From: [Phialemoniopsis] sp. UDSM-2020 | Taxonomy: Eukaryota > Ascomycota > Sordariomycetes > Thyridiales > Thyridiaceae | Assembly (NCBI GenBank): GCA_018873225.1 | Contig: JAEILZ010000001.1 | Span: forward strand, 310,001 to 374,000 | DNA: 64,000 nt | Direction of reading: 5' to 3' | Shown here: piece by piece, positions 44,228 through 55,679 of the stretch | How the letters are laid out: every line of letters starts with the position of its first letter | Numbering within the stretch: position 1 is the stretch's first letter | Translations under genes and position numbers: made by a program | The notes under the pieces: generated by a model | What the model was told of the DNA's origin: nothing | The model's database searches: none | The model's input: the letters and a program-made list of their open reading frames with translations, nothing else

Positions 44228-45053
44228 CGCGATAACCAGCGCCCGGGGAGTCGCTCGCACGACGAGGTGCGTCCAATTGAGTGTGCGACACGGGGAGCTT
44301 TGCGCGACCGATATCCTAGGTCTGCAGTGGTGTGTCTCTTGGTTGCAAAAGCTCGGGGAACTGGAGGAGAGCAGGAAGACAGGGATGGCGCAGAGGATGG
44401 AGGGCAGCGAGCTGGGGACCTCGGGAAGTCCCCCGAGCTACTCGGTCGGCCAATCACATGCAAGGGGAGACGACTTAGGACCATGACGATTGGGGAAAGG
44501 TGTGGGGAGCGGACCGCATGACTCGCGGGTCCTCGACACGCATCACGGCCATCACGAACGGTTTTGTGTCTACCTGAACGCTCAATCGCAACTTCACGCG
44601 ATTTCCCTCGTAAATTAGAGCCCAATAAGTCGGGTGCCTTGCAATTCAATGGTTTCTCTGGACTTCAAAGCCTCTGAGCTGCGAAAAGAAGCCCGGGGAG
44701 CAAACCGAAGCCATGCCCAGACTTGGGCAAGCATGCCGGGAGCCGTAGTACCGGCAGTCGGCAGCCCCAGAAAAAACCGGGGTCCTGGGACGAGTCTGGG
44801 GCGAAATTGGTAACAGGGTCGAACTAGTCAGGCCTCGAGTTGAAGGATTTGCAACGAAGGCAGAGCCTCTCCAAATTTCTCTCCACATCCCCAGATCTCG
44901 TTCCATCTACAGGTGCGCTCTGGTGACCATTAATAGGAGAGGCCTGCCCAGCCTGCACTCTCAGAGGAAAGGATCCTTGTGCACGACTCATTCCTTTGGA
45001 ACCCAAGCGAACCATCGTCTCTCCTTCTCGAGTCTCTCGAGCCCCTTGTCACC
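44228..45053. other. Divergent promoter between regulator and sugar-type permease
   Basis: 826 bp with no gene. The segment before 45054 is CT-rich. No strong TATA is seen. Confidence 0.5.
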
Positions 45054-46773
45054 ATGTTGCAGTTCCTCAATGACCACAACGTCAAGGTGACGAAACATAT
45101 GACTTCGAACCTGTTGATGGCAACTACCATCATCGGCACCAGTGTTTTCGCTTATGGCTTCGACACTGCTGTCCTGGATACCATCCAGGCGATGACTCGT
45201 AAGTCTCCAAGGCTCTAAATTCGAGAGCCTCGTCAAGCCAAGCATTGAGGCTCTGGACTAGACTAACGCGCGTCTTGGCAGCCTTCGAGAAGAGATTCGG
45301 CGAGCTCAACCCTGAGACGAAGAAGTATGACATGTCTGCCGACCATCTCGCATACTTCAACTCATTCCCGCTGATCCTCTACGCCCTCGGTGTCATCGTT
45401 GCCTCCCAAATCGGCGAGCGTTTCGGCCGCAAGATCGTCCTCATCTTGATGAACTGCATCTGTCTCTCTGGTATTGCCATTTGCTACACATCCAAGACCT
45501 TCGGCCAGATCCTGGCGGGCCGTATGATCATCCAGATGCACGTTGGTATGGAGGCTTGGTGTGTTCCCATGTTCACGGCCGAGATTGTACCCGCCGCCAT
45601 CCGAGGCAGAATGGTGGCGTTCTATACCTTTAACCACATCTTCGCCGCCTTTATTGCTTCCATCATCACCAACAAGACCAGCACTTACACCGACGACAGC
45701 TCTTGGCAAATTCCTGTCATCTGCATGTTCATCTGGCCGTCCATCGTCCTACTCGGTGCATTCCTCGTTCCCGAGTCTCCGCGTTGGCTGCTGCGTCGTG
45801 GTAACCAAGAGAAGGCTGCCAGAAACTTGCAATACCTCAATGGAGCCGTGGAAGGTTACTCCGTGGATGCCGAGCTCACCCTGCTCAACGAGGCACTCGA
45901 GCAAAGCAATATGTCCAAGATGGGTTCGTGGAAGGACTTGTTCCGGGGAACCAACTTCCGCCGCACCATGACTGGTATCATCGCTGCTGCCTGCACCCAG
46001 CTCACTGGTCAGTCCTTCGCTTCGCAGTACGGTGCCATCTTCCTCAAGTCTATCAATGTCATGGATGCCTTTACTGCTACCATGATCAAGCGTTCCTTCT
46101 TGGTCTTTGGCTGCCTGTTGGTCATCTTCTTCATTGACCGCATTGGTCGTCGTCCCTTCTTCCTGTTCTTTGGGTCCTTCTCGGCGGTTTCGCTGCTCGT
46201 CATGGGAGCTCTCGGTTCCGTCAGTCCCGCCACCCTAGAGATCAAGAAGGGCATTGTCGCCATGGCCATGTTCTTCCCCTTCTGCTACATCACCGCCTTT
46301 GCCTCGACTACCACGGTCGTTCAGGCTGAGGTGCCCCACACCACCCTACGTGACAAGTCCTTGATGGTGTTCTGGACCTTCAACAACATCTTCAACTTCG
46401 CCGCCACATTCACTCTGCCGTATTTGCTCAAGGCACCTTACGCCAACCTTCAATCTCGTGTTGGTTTCATCTACGGCGCGACCAGTCTGCTCGCTCTCAT
46501 CTGGGGCTTCTTCTATCTTCCCGACCTGAAGGGACGATCGCTCGAGGAGATTGACGAGATGTTCGAAGCTGGTGTCCCGGCTCGCAAGACGAGGGGTAAG
46601 TATTCCACCAGCCCAAACATTCGTGGTTGCAACATTCTAATAGTGCTTTTGAACAGGCTGGAAATCATCTAACGCTGGTGCCATTATCACCGAGCTGGAG
46701 AACAACCCCAACGGTTTCACAGAGGCCAAACTCAAGCAGTCTGAGCATCTGGAAGCTTCCGAGAGGGTTTAAT
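45054..46773 (+). CDS. MFS sugar-type transporter
   Basis: The product is 524 aa from exons 45054-45198, 45282-46595 and 46658-46773. It has the 12-helix layout of the sugar porter family with the usual signatures: GERFGRK (loop 2-3), VPESPRWLLRRG after helix 6, QLTGQSFASQYG in helix 7 and IDRIGRR in loop 8-9. It sits in the plasma membrane and imports a sugar or sugar-like polyol by proton symport. Quinate or oligosaccharides are equally possible substrates. It is divergent from the Zn2Cys6 regulator and lies inside the aromatic/glycoside catabolic group. Confidence 0.9.
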
Positions 46774-47040
46774 ATCTTTCACGTGGACAAAGCCTTCCCC
46801 CCAACTGAAGACATATTTTTCCATGCTTCTCGCGATGCGTCACGAAGAGCTAGAACCTTGAGTCAGATATGTATACAGTCACTAAATCAAGCTAAGCTCA
46901 CCTGGTAGATAGCTAAAATTTAGCATAACCTGTTGTCACTTTATACTGAGTATCAATTCCAGGATTGGCTGCAATTGACCGTGTCAGATCACCATACTGG
47001 AAGCGCGATGGTCCAGGTGTGGTGTAAAACTGATCAAATT

Positions 47041-48596
47041 TCACAAACGAGAAACTCTAGATGCAGACGAGGTACTTTGGCGTAGGACCTCCCTAAAAGC
47101 AGCCTCCACATCGTGCTCATTCAGCCACACGGGATCCCCTCTACCCCGTATCCGAGCCTTGAAGTCTTCATCAGGCTCCTCGGACAGTCCCGCCGCTTTC
47201 AATTGCTTCAATCTCTCAAGTTGGCTGTCCCTCCCACTATGTACGCTCTCTAGTACCTTGGCAGCGTGCGGTCTTCTTGTCAACTCGTAAAGCTCCAAGG
47301 CTTGAGCAATTCGCTGCTTCGAAGCCACCGGGTCAATTGGCTGTGCCTCGGTGAATACGGCGCGCAGCGCCAGGTATAGAGTGTACGCGTCCTCAATAGC
47401 TAGAGACGCGCCAGCAGCGTAGGCGCCTCCATGGGTATGCGCCGCGTCACCTAGCAGCGTAACTCGGCCACCAAAAGTCCACCGTTCGAGGGCAGCACCG
47501 GCAACATTGGCGTAGCGACGGAGTGATGCCGCCGGGATTCGGTCGATGATGGCCGGTATTGGTGAGTGGAAATCCTGTATTCGAAGGTCATGAGCTTTTG
47601 TAGACTTGAATGCAACTGGAAGTCTTACCTTGAAGATGTGTCGTATATCGTCTACCTCGGCTGGGACGTTCCAGACAACGTCCTTGAACTTTGCGTCTGG
47701 ATCTGACTCATCGACGCGGAAACTGCACGTTACTGCGTATTGGTTGGAACCTAGTCGAGTGCTAAACAGCCATGCGCTTGGACTTTGCTGGATGAGAAGT
47801 CAGCCTTGTGGATGAACGCATAACTGTCTCGAGACCAACAGTACGTACCCAATGCGTTGAGTCCTGGTTGAAGTCTGGAATATCGGCAACAAGATCGTAC
47901 GGAAAGGTTGTGCGGAATATGGCATCACCAGCGTTGACTAGTTCATGCTCTCCAATGAAAGAGCCACGGACTTTCTATGCGCCACACGAATACGTTAGTC
48001 CAAGGGGCCAATATGGCTCGGTCTTTGACTTCTCTCTTACAGATCTGATACCATCTGCTCCAATGACGATGTCGGCGGTCACAGAGGTTCCGTCATCGAA
48101 GTGGACAGTCGATGAATTATTGTTTACCTCCACGGACTTCGCTTTCTTCCCCAGATGAAGAATCTCAGATGGCAACTTGCTAAGCAATGCCTGCTGAAGT
48201 TTGGCACGGTGCATCCTCGCGAAGTAATGCCGTCGGTCGGGAACGTCGTGGTTGACGTCTTGGCTCAGGATCTCGTTCGTCTTCCAATGCCTGGGCATGA
48301 TGGTGGAGTTAGTTGAATGTTCATAAATGCGGCCTTCAATATCGCGGAACCTGCCTGAAGATCATCGGAATGCCACCCGGACTGCGCCAGCCAAATTCTT
48401 CAGTGAGCACGTCTCGGACTCCCAGCTTCTCCAATGTACGTAGACCATTTGGTGCCAGGCCAACAACCGCGCCGAGTTCTCGAAAAGTCGCTGTGCGCTC
48501 GTACACGTCTACCTTGAGGCCGGGATGCTGCCGAAGCGCAATCGCCGCCGTAAGACCGCCCACGCCGCCCCCAATGATTGCTACGTTCAGTACCAT
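47041..48596 (-). CDS. FAD-dependent aromatic monooxygenase (salicylate hydroxylase-like)
   Basis: The product is 436 aa from exons 48596-48355, 48290-48041, 47974-47849, 47787-47629 and 47574-47041. N-terminal AIIGGGVGGL is the FAD dinucleotide fold, IVIGADGIRSKVR the DG motif (formed over an intron) and LLGDAAHTHGGAYAAGAS the GD motif. This is the class A flavin hydroxylase family of salicylate 1-hydroxylases and 3-hydroxybenzoate 6-hydroxylases. The exact substrate is unknown. In this context, making gentisate from a hydroxybenzoate is attractive. The first intron has a GC donor (AG|GCAGGT): only that site gives the family-like joint IFR-HWKT. It is divergent from an MFS gene across 515 bp. 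Confidence 0.9.
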
Positions 48597-49111
48597 GATT
48601 TGCAGATGTACTCAGCGACTTCAACTTGGCGGTGAAATGAAACGCAGTTGCTCCTGAGAATCGCCTCGCTACCTCGAAAAGAGTGATCCCAGCCCGCAGC
48701 GTCGACCGAACGTTGAATACACAATCAAGTTCGAATATAACTCACCGATATCGCTGTCATAACACGAGGTCCACTTTCATGTATCAAGGGTTGTCGGAAC
48801 GACATTTGGTATCTGTTTGGTGTTGAATCGAGAATTCGCATCAATCGCACGTGTATTACGCAATCCATCCTGGACCCTGTTAGCAAGCAAGTCATCCACC
48901 CCATGATTTTGCGATATGCTCTAGTCGAAGAAAAGCCACGCCAAATCGATAGAGCGTCGGGAAATAGTCCGGAGATTCCAAAAGCACATATTCCACCTTA
49001 TCAGACAGCGCGATTCTACATGTATAAGTCTTGAATCCCTCTAAGTCATTGCCAATTCTTGCAAAGAAGGCGGTCTTCGAGTATCGTAAAATACCGATCG
49101 GTCTCGCAAAA
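48597..49111. promoter_or_regulatory. Shared divergent promoter: monooxygenase and ACS-type permease
   Basis: This 515-bp head-to-head spacer is short enough for common regulation. No TATA box is obvious. It holds no ORF of note. Confidence 0.45.
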
Positions 49112-51097
49112 ATGTCTTCCAACACGTCCGACGCCGTGCAAAACATCGAAGCTGAAAAAAATGTGTCTGCCACGGAAGCTCAGGTCGTTCCTGTCGGTAC
49201 CGAGGGGAGCCGGGAGCCCAATTACCGCGCCACCTTCTTAAGCACTTTCTCAGCAGCCGATGAGAAGAGAATCATGCGAAAGGTTGATATTCGGCTTCTT
49301 CTTCTGGCTGGCGTGATATATCTAGTCAAGCAGGTTTGTTCAGTCTTTCCGGATCTGAGCTTCAATTTAGCTCTAACTATGGGTCAGATTGATGTCAACA
49401 ATGCCGCATCTGTCAAGGTGCTGGCGGTGGGTCAGCCTACCAACATTCTCACACAACTTCGCATGACCTCCGACGAGTACAACTGGGTTCAATCTATCTA
49501 CTACGTGTGTTCTTCCCAGATCAGAGCTCCAAACCAGATGAAAATTGCTAATAATCATTGCATGCACAGATCTCTTACATCATCTTCGAGCTTCCTAGTA
49601 ATCTGTTGCTCAAGAAGATGACTCCCCGCGTGTTCCAGGCTCGGATCATGTTTGGCTGGGGAGCTGTACTGGCATGTCACGCAGCAGTCACCAACAAGCA
49701 AGGCATCTACGCGGCCCGGTTCTTCCTGGGCTTGATGGAGGCTGGTCTCTTCCCGGCCATCATGACGCATCTTTGCAGCTGGTATCGCTCAGACGAGATG
49801 GGCAAGCCTATGATGTGGCTCTTTGGCATCTTCAATCTCGCTGGTATCATCGGCTCCCTCATTGTGTATGGCATTGCTTTCTTGGATGGAAGATGTGGAC
49901 TCAGCTCTTGGCAGTGGTAAGTCACTCATAAGGCGACTCCGTAGGATTGATATGCTGACGGATGAATGCTCCAGGGTTTTCTTGCTCCAGGGGGTCGCAA
50001 CAATGGCGTTTGCAGGCCTTGTGTGGTGGCTTTATCCCGATTATCCCCGGTCAGAGCGAACATCGGCATGGTTGACCCCTCGCGAGCAAGAGTTCGTCGA
50101 GCTTCGTCTGACGGAAAATGCTCCTGTAACTTCGGACGCAGCCTTCTCGGCAAAGGAGTCGTGGAACACTTTCAAGGACCCTCGAACATGGGCGTTCATG
50201 CTCACCCAAGTACTGATGAACACAGGCGGTTTCGGGCTAAGTTGGTTTTTGGTAAGTAATCCATGCCTCGAGTTGCATCCTGTTGTAAAAGTTGACGTAA
50301 CCCTTGCTAGCCAACAATTATTACCAACCTCGGGTTTGTTGGGCTCCCAAGGAATATTCTGTTGATTATCGTAGGTGTTCGTCACTAATGATTCTGTGAG
50401 TGAAGCTAACTGTGGTCAAGCCCTCCGCCGCTGCCGCGATCCTAGCGATCATTATAGCACAGTTCATACTGAAAAAAGCTTGGCTACCGAGACCGCTTCT
50501 TTGCCTTTTGAGTAAGTCAAGCGACCTCATAGTATTTTTTGCAGTCCGTCTAACTTCTTACAGTCGTCGTTTGCGAGGTTGCTGTGTTCTCTATATTGAT
50601 TGCTACCCGAGTACGCGGCGCTATCTATGCAGCGTGCATCCTGGGCACGTTGTTCTCGGCAGCTTTTGCTATCCCGTTCTGGTCATGTGAGTGATACTTG
50701 CCTTGAATTGTTTGAACCGGGGAGGACTGACGCTTCGACAGGGAGAACCTCAAGTCTGAGCGGCACCACTGGCACGGCTTTTGCATTTGGCTTGCAAAGT
50801 GGCATCGGACAACTGGGTGGAGTCATCGGTCCTCAAATCTTTCTGTCGCGGTACGCAGCCGATGGCTACAAGGTCCCGTATTCTGTTTGCACCGGGACAA
50901 TTGCAGGAGGCTTTCTTGGATGCTGTCTGTGCTGGTACCTGACACGCAATCTTGAGTGGGACGTGAGAAGAGTCAAATTGAACCGGATCAAGGCGGAAAG
51001 GGAGGGACGCTTGTACGTGGAAGACGACGTCCAGTACTTCCACGAGCGACAAGTCTACACCAAGAAGCTTGGAAAAGGCAGGGATGCCGTAGTGTAA
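49112..51097 (+). CDS. MFS permease, anion:cation symporter (Dal5-like)
   Basis: The product is 530 aa and the most intron-rich gene here: exons 49112-49333, 49388-49504, 49570-49916, 49975-50251, 50311-50370, 50421-50511, 50564-50686 and 50742-51097. The N-terminal DEKRIMRKVDIRLL is typical of the ACS/allantoate permease group. SIYYISYIIFELPSNLLLKK is helix 2, and FFLGLMEAGLFPAIMTHLCS and AFAFGLQSGIGQLGG follow in order. Such permeases carry carboxylates such as allantoate, nicotinate or hydroxybenzoates into the cell. Divergent pairing with the flavin hydroxylase supports an aromatic acid substrate by inference. Confidence 0.9.
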
Positions 51098-51640
51098 TCC
51101 TTGTTGAAGCAAAGGGCCCGCCGGCTTATGATTACCTAGGCGGAAAGAGTGCGCTATCAAATTACTAGATCGGGTCCAGACTGTACAGCCAACCAGGCTG
51201 ATGGTTGGGCTTTTGCGGATGAACATAGGCATGCAATAACCCTTCTAAGCAATCCTAGATTTGATATGTGATTATTGGCGTGGGCCAGGGGTTGCGAGAT
51301 ATCTAGTTCCTATGTCGTAATGAGCGAATTACCTAGTCAATTACATAGCGCCCAACCTGCTGACAAACCTCTATTGCAAACGGACGTTCAGTCCTGCAAG
51401 ATAAAATCCCTAGTTAAATAAGGGTAGGGATTACTATTGCGATCACGGAGGTGCACAGCTCACATCCGTGCGGACTCCACATGGCGGAATACGACAATCG
51501 GACCCTGAAAGTCGTGATCGCCGCATCGGAGACTACCAGTCCCGGGGATAGCAGGCACGTTGAATCATGAACTGTCAATTTCAAAGCACAAAACACGAAG
51601 CGAGATTATCATAACAAAGGAGGACAACAGGTAACTCGGC
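51098..51640. other. Intergenic region
   Basis: 543 bp between two plus-strand genes. This is the promoter of the BVMO-type gene. No gene or repeat was recognised. Confidence 0.5.
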
Positions 51641-53573
51641 ATGTCATCACTCACCGAAGACCTAGATCGCACAGATGACGCTGTGCCTTTGTCAATCAAC
51701 GGCGAGCCCCACAACCCGGCCATTTCTGTGGGGGAGCCGGTGAATGGCAAAACTGCTCGACCTTATCCAAGCACGCACTTCAAGTTGGAGGAACATGCGG
51801 TAGACGAGCGTCGTTCGATACGTGTAGGTAATCCAGGGGTTCGTGATTTCGTCACCCAAGCTTACCGGAATAGGTTGCCGTAGTCGGGGCTGGCCTGGCG
51901 GGCATTACGGCCGGCGTGTTGTTACCAGCCAAGGTTCCCGGGATCCAGCTGAAGATATACGAGAAAAACAAAGAAGTTGTGAGTGTGATGACCAACTCCT
52001 TGAGAGTAGGTGATTTGACTAACAAAGAGTTAAGGGTGGAACATGGTATGAGAACATCTACCCGGGAGTGAGATGTGACGTGCCAGCGCACGTGTATCAA
52101 AGCACCATATCGCCAAATACCCAGTGGACGGAAGAATACGCACAAGGACACGAGATCCTAGAGCACTGGAAGACTGTAGCACGTGCTCATAACGTCTATC
52201 ATTTCGTTGAACTGGGCACAGAAGTGCTTGAGGCACGCTGGAGCGACAACGATGCAATTTGGCGCATCAGTGTCAGGAATGTAGAGACAGGGTTGAGAGT
52301 TGATGAGGCCGATGTTCTAATCACGGCTATCGGGAGATTTAATGCGTGGCATCTGCCAGACTATCCCGGAATCAACGAGTACGAAGGCGTCATCCGTCAT
52401 GCTTCCAACTGGGATCCCACCTTTGACCCTGCAGGCAAAACGGTCGCTGTGATAGGGAATGGCGCGAGCGGCCTACAAGTGGTCCCAAATCTCCAGCCTC
52501 TCGTCAAGCGACTCGACCACTATGCTCGCAATAAGACATGGATTGCCGGTGCTTACTCTGGGGATAGCGAGCGCACACTGGCACCGCAGTACATTTCCAA
52601 GGAGCTCAGAGACTCTTTCGCCGATCCCGATGTTTACCTCAAGTACCGGAAGGAGCTTGAGAGTCAGTATTGGAAACGGTTTGAAGCTCTCTTCCGCGAT
52701 TCAGGAGCCAATGATAAGGCCAAGAGCGAATACCTCAAAGTGATGGCGGCCCGTGTGAGCAAGAAGCCGCATCTGATCGAAACCCTGATACCCGACTTTG
52801 CACCACATTGCCGGCGGTTGACTCCGGCTCCCGGGTACTTGGAGGCGCTGTGCGAGGACAACGTAGACTTCATCCAGAACCCCATCAAGAGATTCACGAA
52901 GAACGGTATCGAGACTTCTGATGGGACAGTGCGCGAAGTCGACGCTGTCATCTGTGCTACTGGGGCTAACGTCGATGGTGCGCCGCCGTTCTCCATTGTT
53001 GCTCGTGGGGTCGACCTCAAGGAAGCCTGGAAGCCAGATGGACTCTTTGGATATCCGTACAGCTATCTAGGCGTCGGCACTCCCGGATTCCCTAACCTTT
53101 TCTTCATCTTCGGCCCTCATTCGTCCGGGCCTTCAGGAACAGTCCCAAGTTCAGCCGAAAACTACATTACGTTCCTCGCCAAGATCCTTCGCAAGATCAG
53201 TCGCGAAGGTATCAGGACGATAGCCCCGACTCGCGCTGCTGCAGATGATTTCGTTCAGTACGCCGATGCTTTCTTCCCCCGCACTTATCTCACCGATCCA
53301 TGTAGCGCCTGGCAAAATGGGGGACAACCTGGCGGCCGTATACACGCTCTGTGGCCGGGAAGCGCTAGCCACGAGCGTTACGTTCGCTTTGATCCTCGAT
53401 GGGAAGACTTTGAATACACATACTTGACCAGGACTGGTAACCGATTTGCCTGGTTAGGCAACGGATGGACAAGAAAGGAGCAGGAAAAAGGTGCAGACTT
53501 GACCTGGTACTTGAAGAAGCCCGATGCTGTGGACTTGAAGGGTTTCCACGAGAATTGGCATGATATATGGTGA
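51641..53573 (+). CDS. Baeyer-Villiger-type flavin monooxygenase
   Basis: The product is 608 aa from exons 51641-51823, 51874-51978 and 52035-53573. Two Rossmann motifs are seen: VAVVGAGLAGIT for FAD (just after the first intron) and VAVIGNGASGLQ for NADPH. Between them is EYEGVIRHASNWD, the Baeyer-Villiger fingerprint (YxGxxxHxxxWD). GGTWYENIYPGVRCDVPAH is also typical. Such soluble enzymes insert oxygen next to a ketone or oxidise sulfur or amines; the substrate is unknown. It is in the same direction as the ACS permease and the GH43 gene. The N-terminal 60 residues before the FAD motif are an extension common in fungal homologues. Confidence 0.92.
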
Positions 53574-53737
53574 TGACAACCCTTTCGATGACAGATTTGA
53601 CGTTGGCTTTAGAGAACCTGAATTACTACTACGGTGAAGCAGAACGAATCCTCTGCGAGTAAATCCTCCACTGAGGGAAGAATCATTGAAGTGTTTCCCG
53701 AGAGCCGACCATTGTATCCCGATATGCCGTAGTCCGG

Positions 53738-53757
53738 CGCCAAAACCTGATTTGGCG
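53738..53757. promoter_or_regulatory. Inverted repeat in the GH43 promoter
   Basis: CGCCAAA-acctga-TTTGGCG is a perfect 7-bp inverted repeat, 126 bp before the chosen GH43 start. It is immediately followed by GCGGGG, which fits the SYGGRG consensus of the carbon repressor CreA. It is a candidate dimeric regulator site. Confidence 0.35.
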
Positions 53758-53863
53758 GGGCCGCCCTGTCGAGAACACACTCGGTCTGCTATAAGTATGG
53801 AGGATCTCGCTGAAGATGGCTTGCGGCGACCCCTCAGCGCGAACTTTCGACATCATAGTAGAT

Positions 53864-55543
53864 ATGGCTGCTCCGAACCTGACACAGTATCACAACCCCA
53901 TTATACCGGGGTTTGCCCCAGATCCTTCTGTCGTCTTCGTGGATGGCATGTTCTACCTCGTCAACTCGTCTTTCCACCTCTTTCCCGGACTACCCATCTA
54001 TGCCTCGAGGGATTTAAAGACCTGGAACCTGATAGGTTGGTCATACTTCCAAATAAAGCACGTCACTTGGGTGATTCAACTAACTAGCCACGTAGGACAT
54101 GCGATAAATAGATCCGAGCAGCTCAGCATCAGGAATGCCTCGACCAAAGTTGTGCCACTAGATGATGGTCACCACATGGTGGCTTCTGGAGGTCTATTTG
54201 CGCCGACCATCAGACATCACAAAGGAACCTTTTACATTATCTGCACAAATGCTATACGACATGGCGTACCGAAAATCCAGTTTGACAACTTTATCATTTC
54301 TACTACCGACATCTGGGCCGGTGACTGGAGTGATCCCGTCCACGTCGACTTTTACGGCATCGATCCGAGCCTCTTCTTCGATGACGATGACCGAGTGTAC
54401 TTCCAAGGCTGCTATTGCATAACTCGGACCCAGCAGCCGACTTGCACAATCAAGCAATTCGAGATAGACGTAGTCACCGGCAAGCCCATGTCTGAGCATC
54501 GAGAGATATGGGGCGGATACTCGCGCCACGACACCGAAGGACCGCACATCTACAAAGTTGGCAAGTTCTACTACCTTATCGTGGCTGAAGGAGGTACATT
54601 TGAGCACCATATGCTTTCCGTGGCTCGTGCGGAGAACATATGGGGTCCTTATGAATCGTACGAGGGCAACCCCATCCTCACAGCAGACGGGAAACCCGAG
54701 TATATCCAGAGTACCGGCCACGGTGAGCTGTTTCAGGATGGTGCAGGCGAGTGGTGGGCAGCTGTCCTAGCAGTTCGTGACGAGCCCACCTGCCAGCCCC
54801 TTGGACGAGAAACGTTCCTGGCCAAGGTCGACTGGACAGAGAGCGGCTGGCCAGTGGTCCGCCAACCGAAGATGGAATTCTCTGGCCCTGTCGTGGGAAG
54901 TCAACCGATGACGAAAGTCTGGCCGACGCAACTATCACAGCAGCTGGAGAATGTCTACATCGGCGAGCCTGATACGGAAATGTACACAATACCAGCCTCG
55001 GAAGGGGAGCCGTACCTCTTACTGCCTTCAGAGTTGGGCATGTCTTCACCCGCTGGGACCTGTACTTTCGTTGGTCGGCGTCAACGGCGGTTAGACGCAG
55101 TTGCCAATGTGGCTCTTGATCTTGATGCCAATCTTCATAGTCGTACCGAAGGCGTAAAGACAGGCCTGGCTGTCTACAAGGACTACTTGCGACACATCTC
55201 TCTCGTGTTCGACTTCGATACACGTCGGCTAAGCTGCCATGCGGTCAACGGGGCCACTGGTTTGGATAGGCACAACGAGAGCAATGTGATGGTGCCCAAT
55301 GATGCCCATACACTGTTGCTCAAGGTTACTGCGTCCTCTATAGAGTACACATTCGCTGCCAAGATCATTCGTCCCGAGTCATCTATTCCGAAGGGTGACT
55401 GGATCGAGGTTGGCACTTGCGCAACTCAAGAGATGGCTGCACGCGAGATGACGGGCCCAATATTCGGATTGTTCTCACACATATCCACAGGGCTCGAAGC
55501 TCCCTCGCCAGTGTGTTTCAGGGATTTTGTTGTCAGCAAATAG
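53864..55543 (+). CDS. GH43-family glycoside hydrolase
   Basis: The product is 539 aa from exons 53864-54035 and 54096-55543. The five-bladed propeller signatures are present: GFAPDPS (Asp20, base), GIDPSLFF (Asp147) and DTEGPH (Glu205, acid). The C-terminal half looks like the concanavalin-type domain of beta-xylosidases (LDANLHSRTEG, SLVFDFDTRRLSC). Expected activity is beta-xylosidase and/or alpha-arabinofuranosidase. No signal peptide, so it is intracellular. The intron (60 nt) is stopless and in frame; removing it gives the family-like TWNLIGHAINRSEQL. An earlier in-frame ATG at 53816 would add 16 residues, but a TATAAG at 53790 suggests transcription starts too late for it. Confidence 0.88.
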   Translation: MAAPNLTQYHNPIIPGFAPDPSVVFVDGMFYLVNSSFHLFPGLPIYASRDLKTWNLIGWSYFQIKHVTWVIQLTSHVGHAINRSEQLSIRNASTKVVPLDDGHHMVASGGLFAPTIRHHKGTFYIICTNAIRHGVPKIQFDNFIISTTDIWAGDWSDPVHVDFYGIDPSLFFDDDDRVYFQGCYCITRTQQPTCTIKQFEIDVVTGKPMSEHREIWGGYSRHDTEGPHIYKVGKFYYLIVAEGGTFEHHMLSVARAENIWGPYESYEGNPILTADGKPEYIQSTGHGELFQDGAGEWWAAVLAVRDEPTCQPLGRETFLAKVDWTESGWPVVRQPKMEFSGPVVGSQPMTKVWPTQLSQQLENVYIGEPDTEMYTIPASEGEPYLLLPSELGMSSPAGTCTFVGRRQRRLDAVANVALDLDANLHSRTEGVKTGLAVYKDYLRHISLVFDFDTRRLSCHAVNGATGLDRHNESNVMVPNDAHTLLLKVTASSIEYTFAAKIIRPESSIPKGDWIEVGTCATQEMAAREMTGPIFGLFSHISTGLEAPSPVCFRDFVVSK

Positions 55544-55679
55544 AAAGCAGGATAACTTCAAATCTCAAGCTATTCTTCCATTTAACAGGACACCCCCAAA
55601 GGGCGGTAGTCTAACAGGCAAGATTACGTTGTTGATGTTGGGTACAGGTTAAGAATGGCAGAATAGTTTGGAAGAGACA

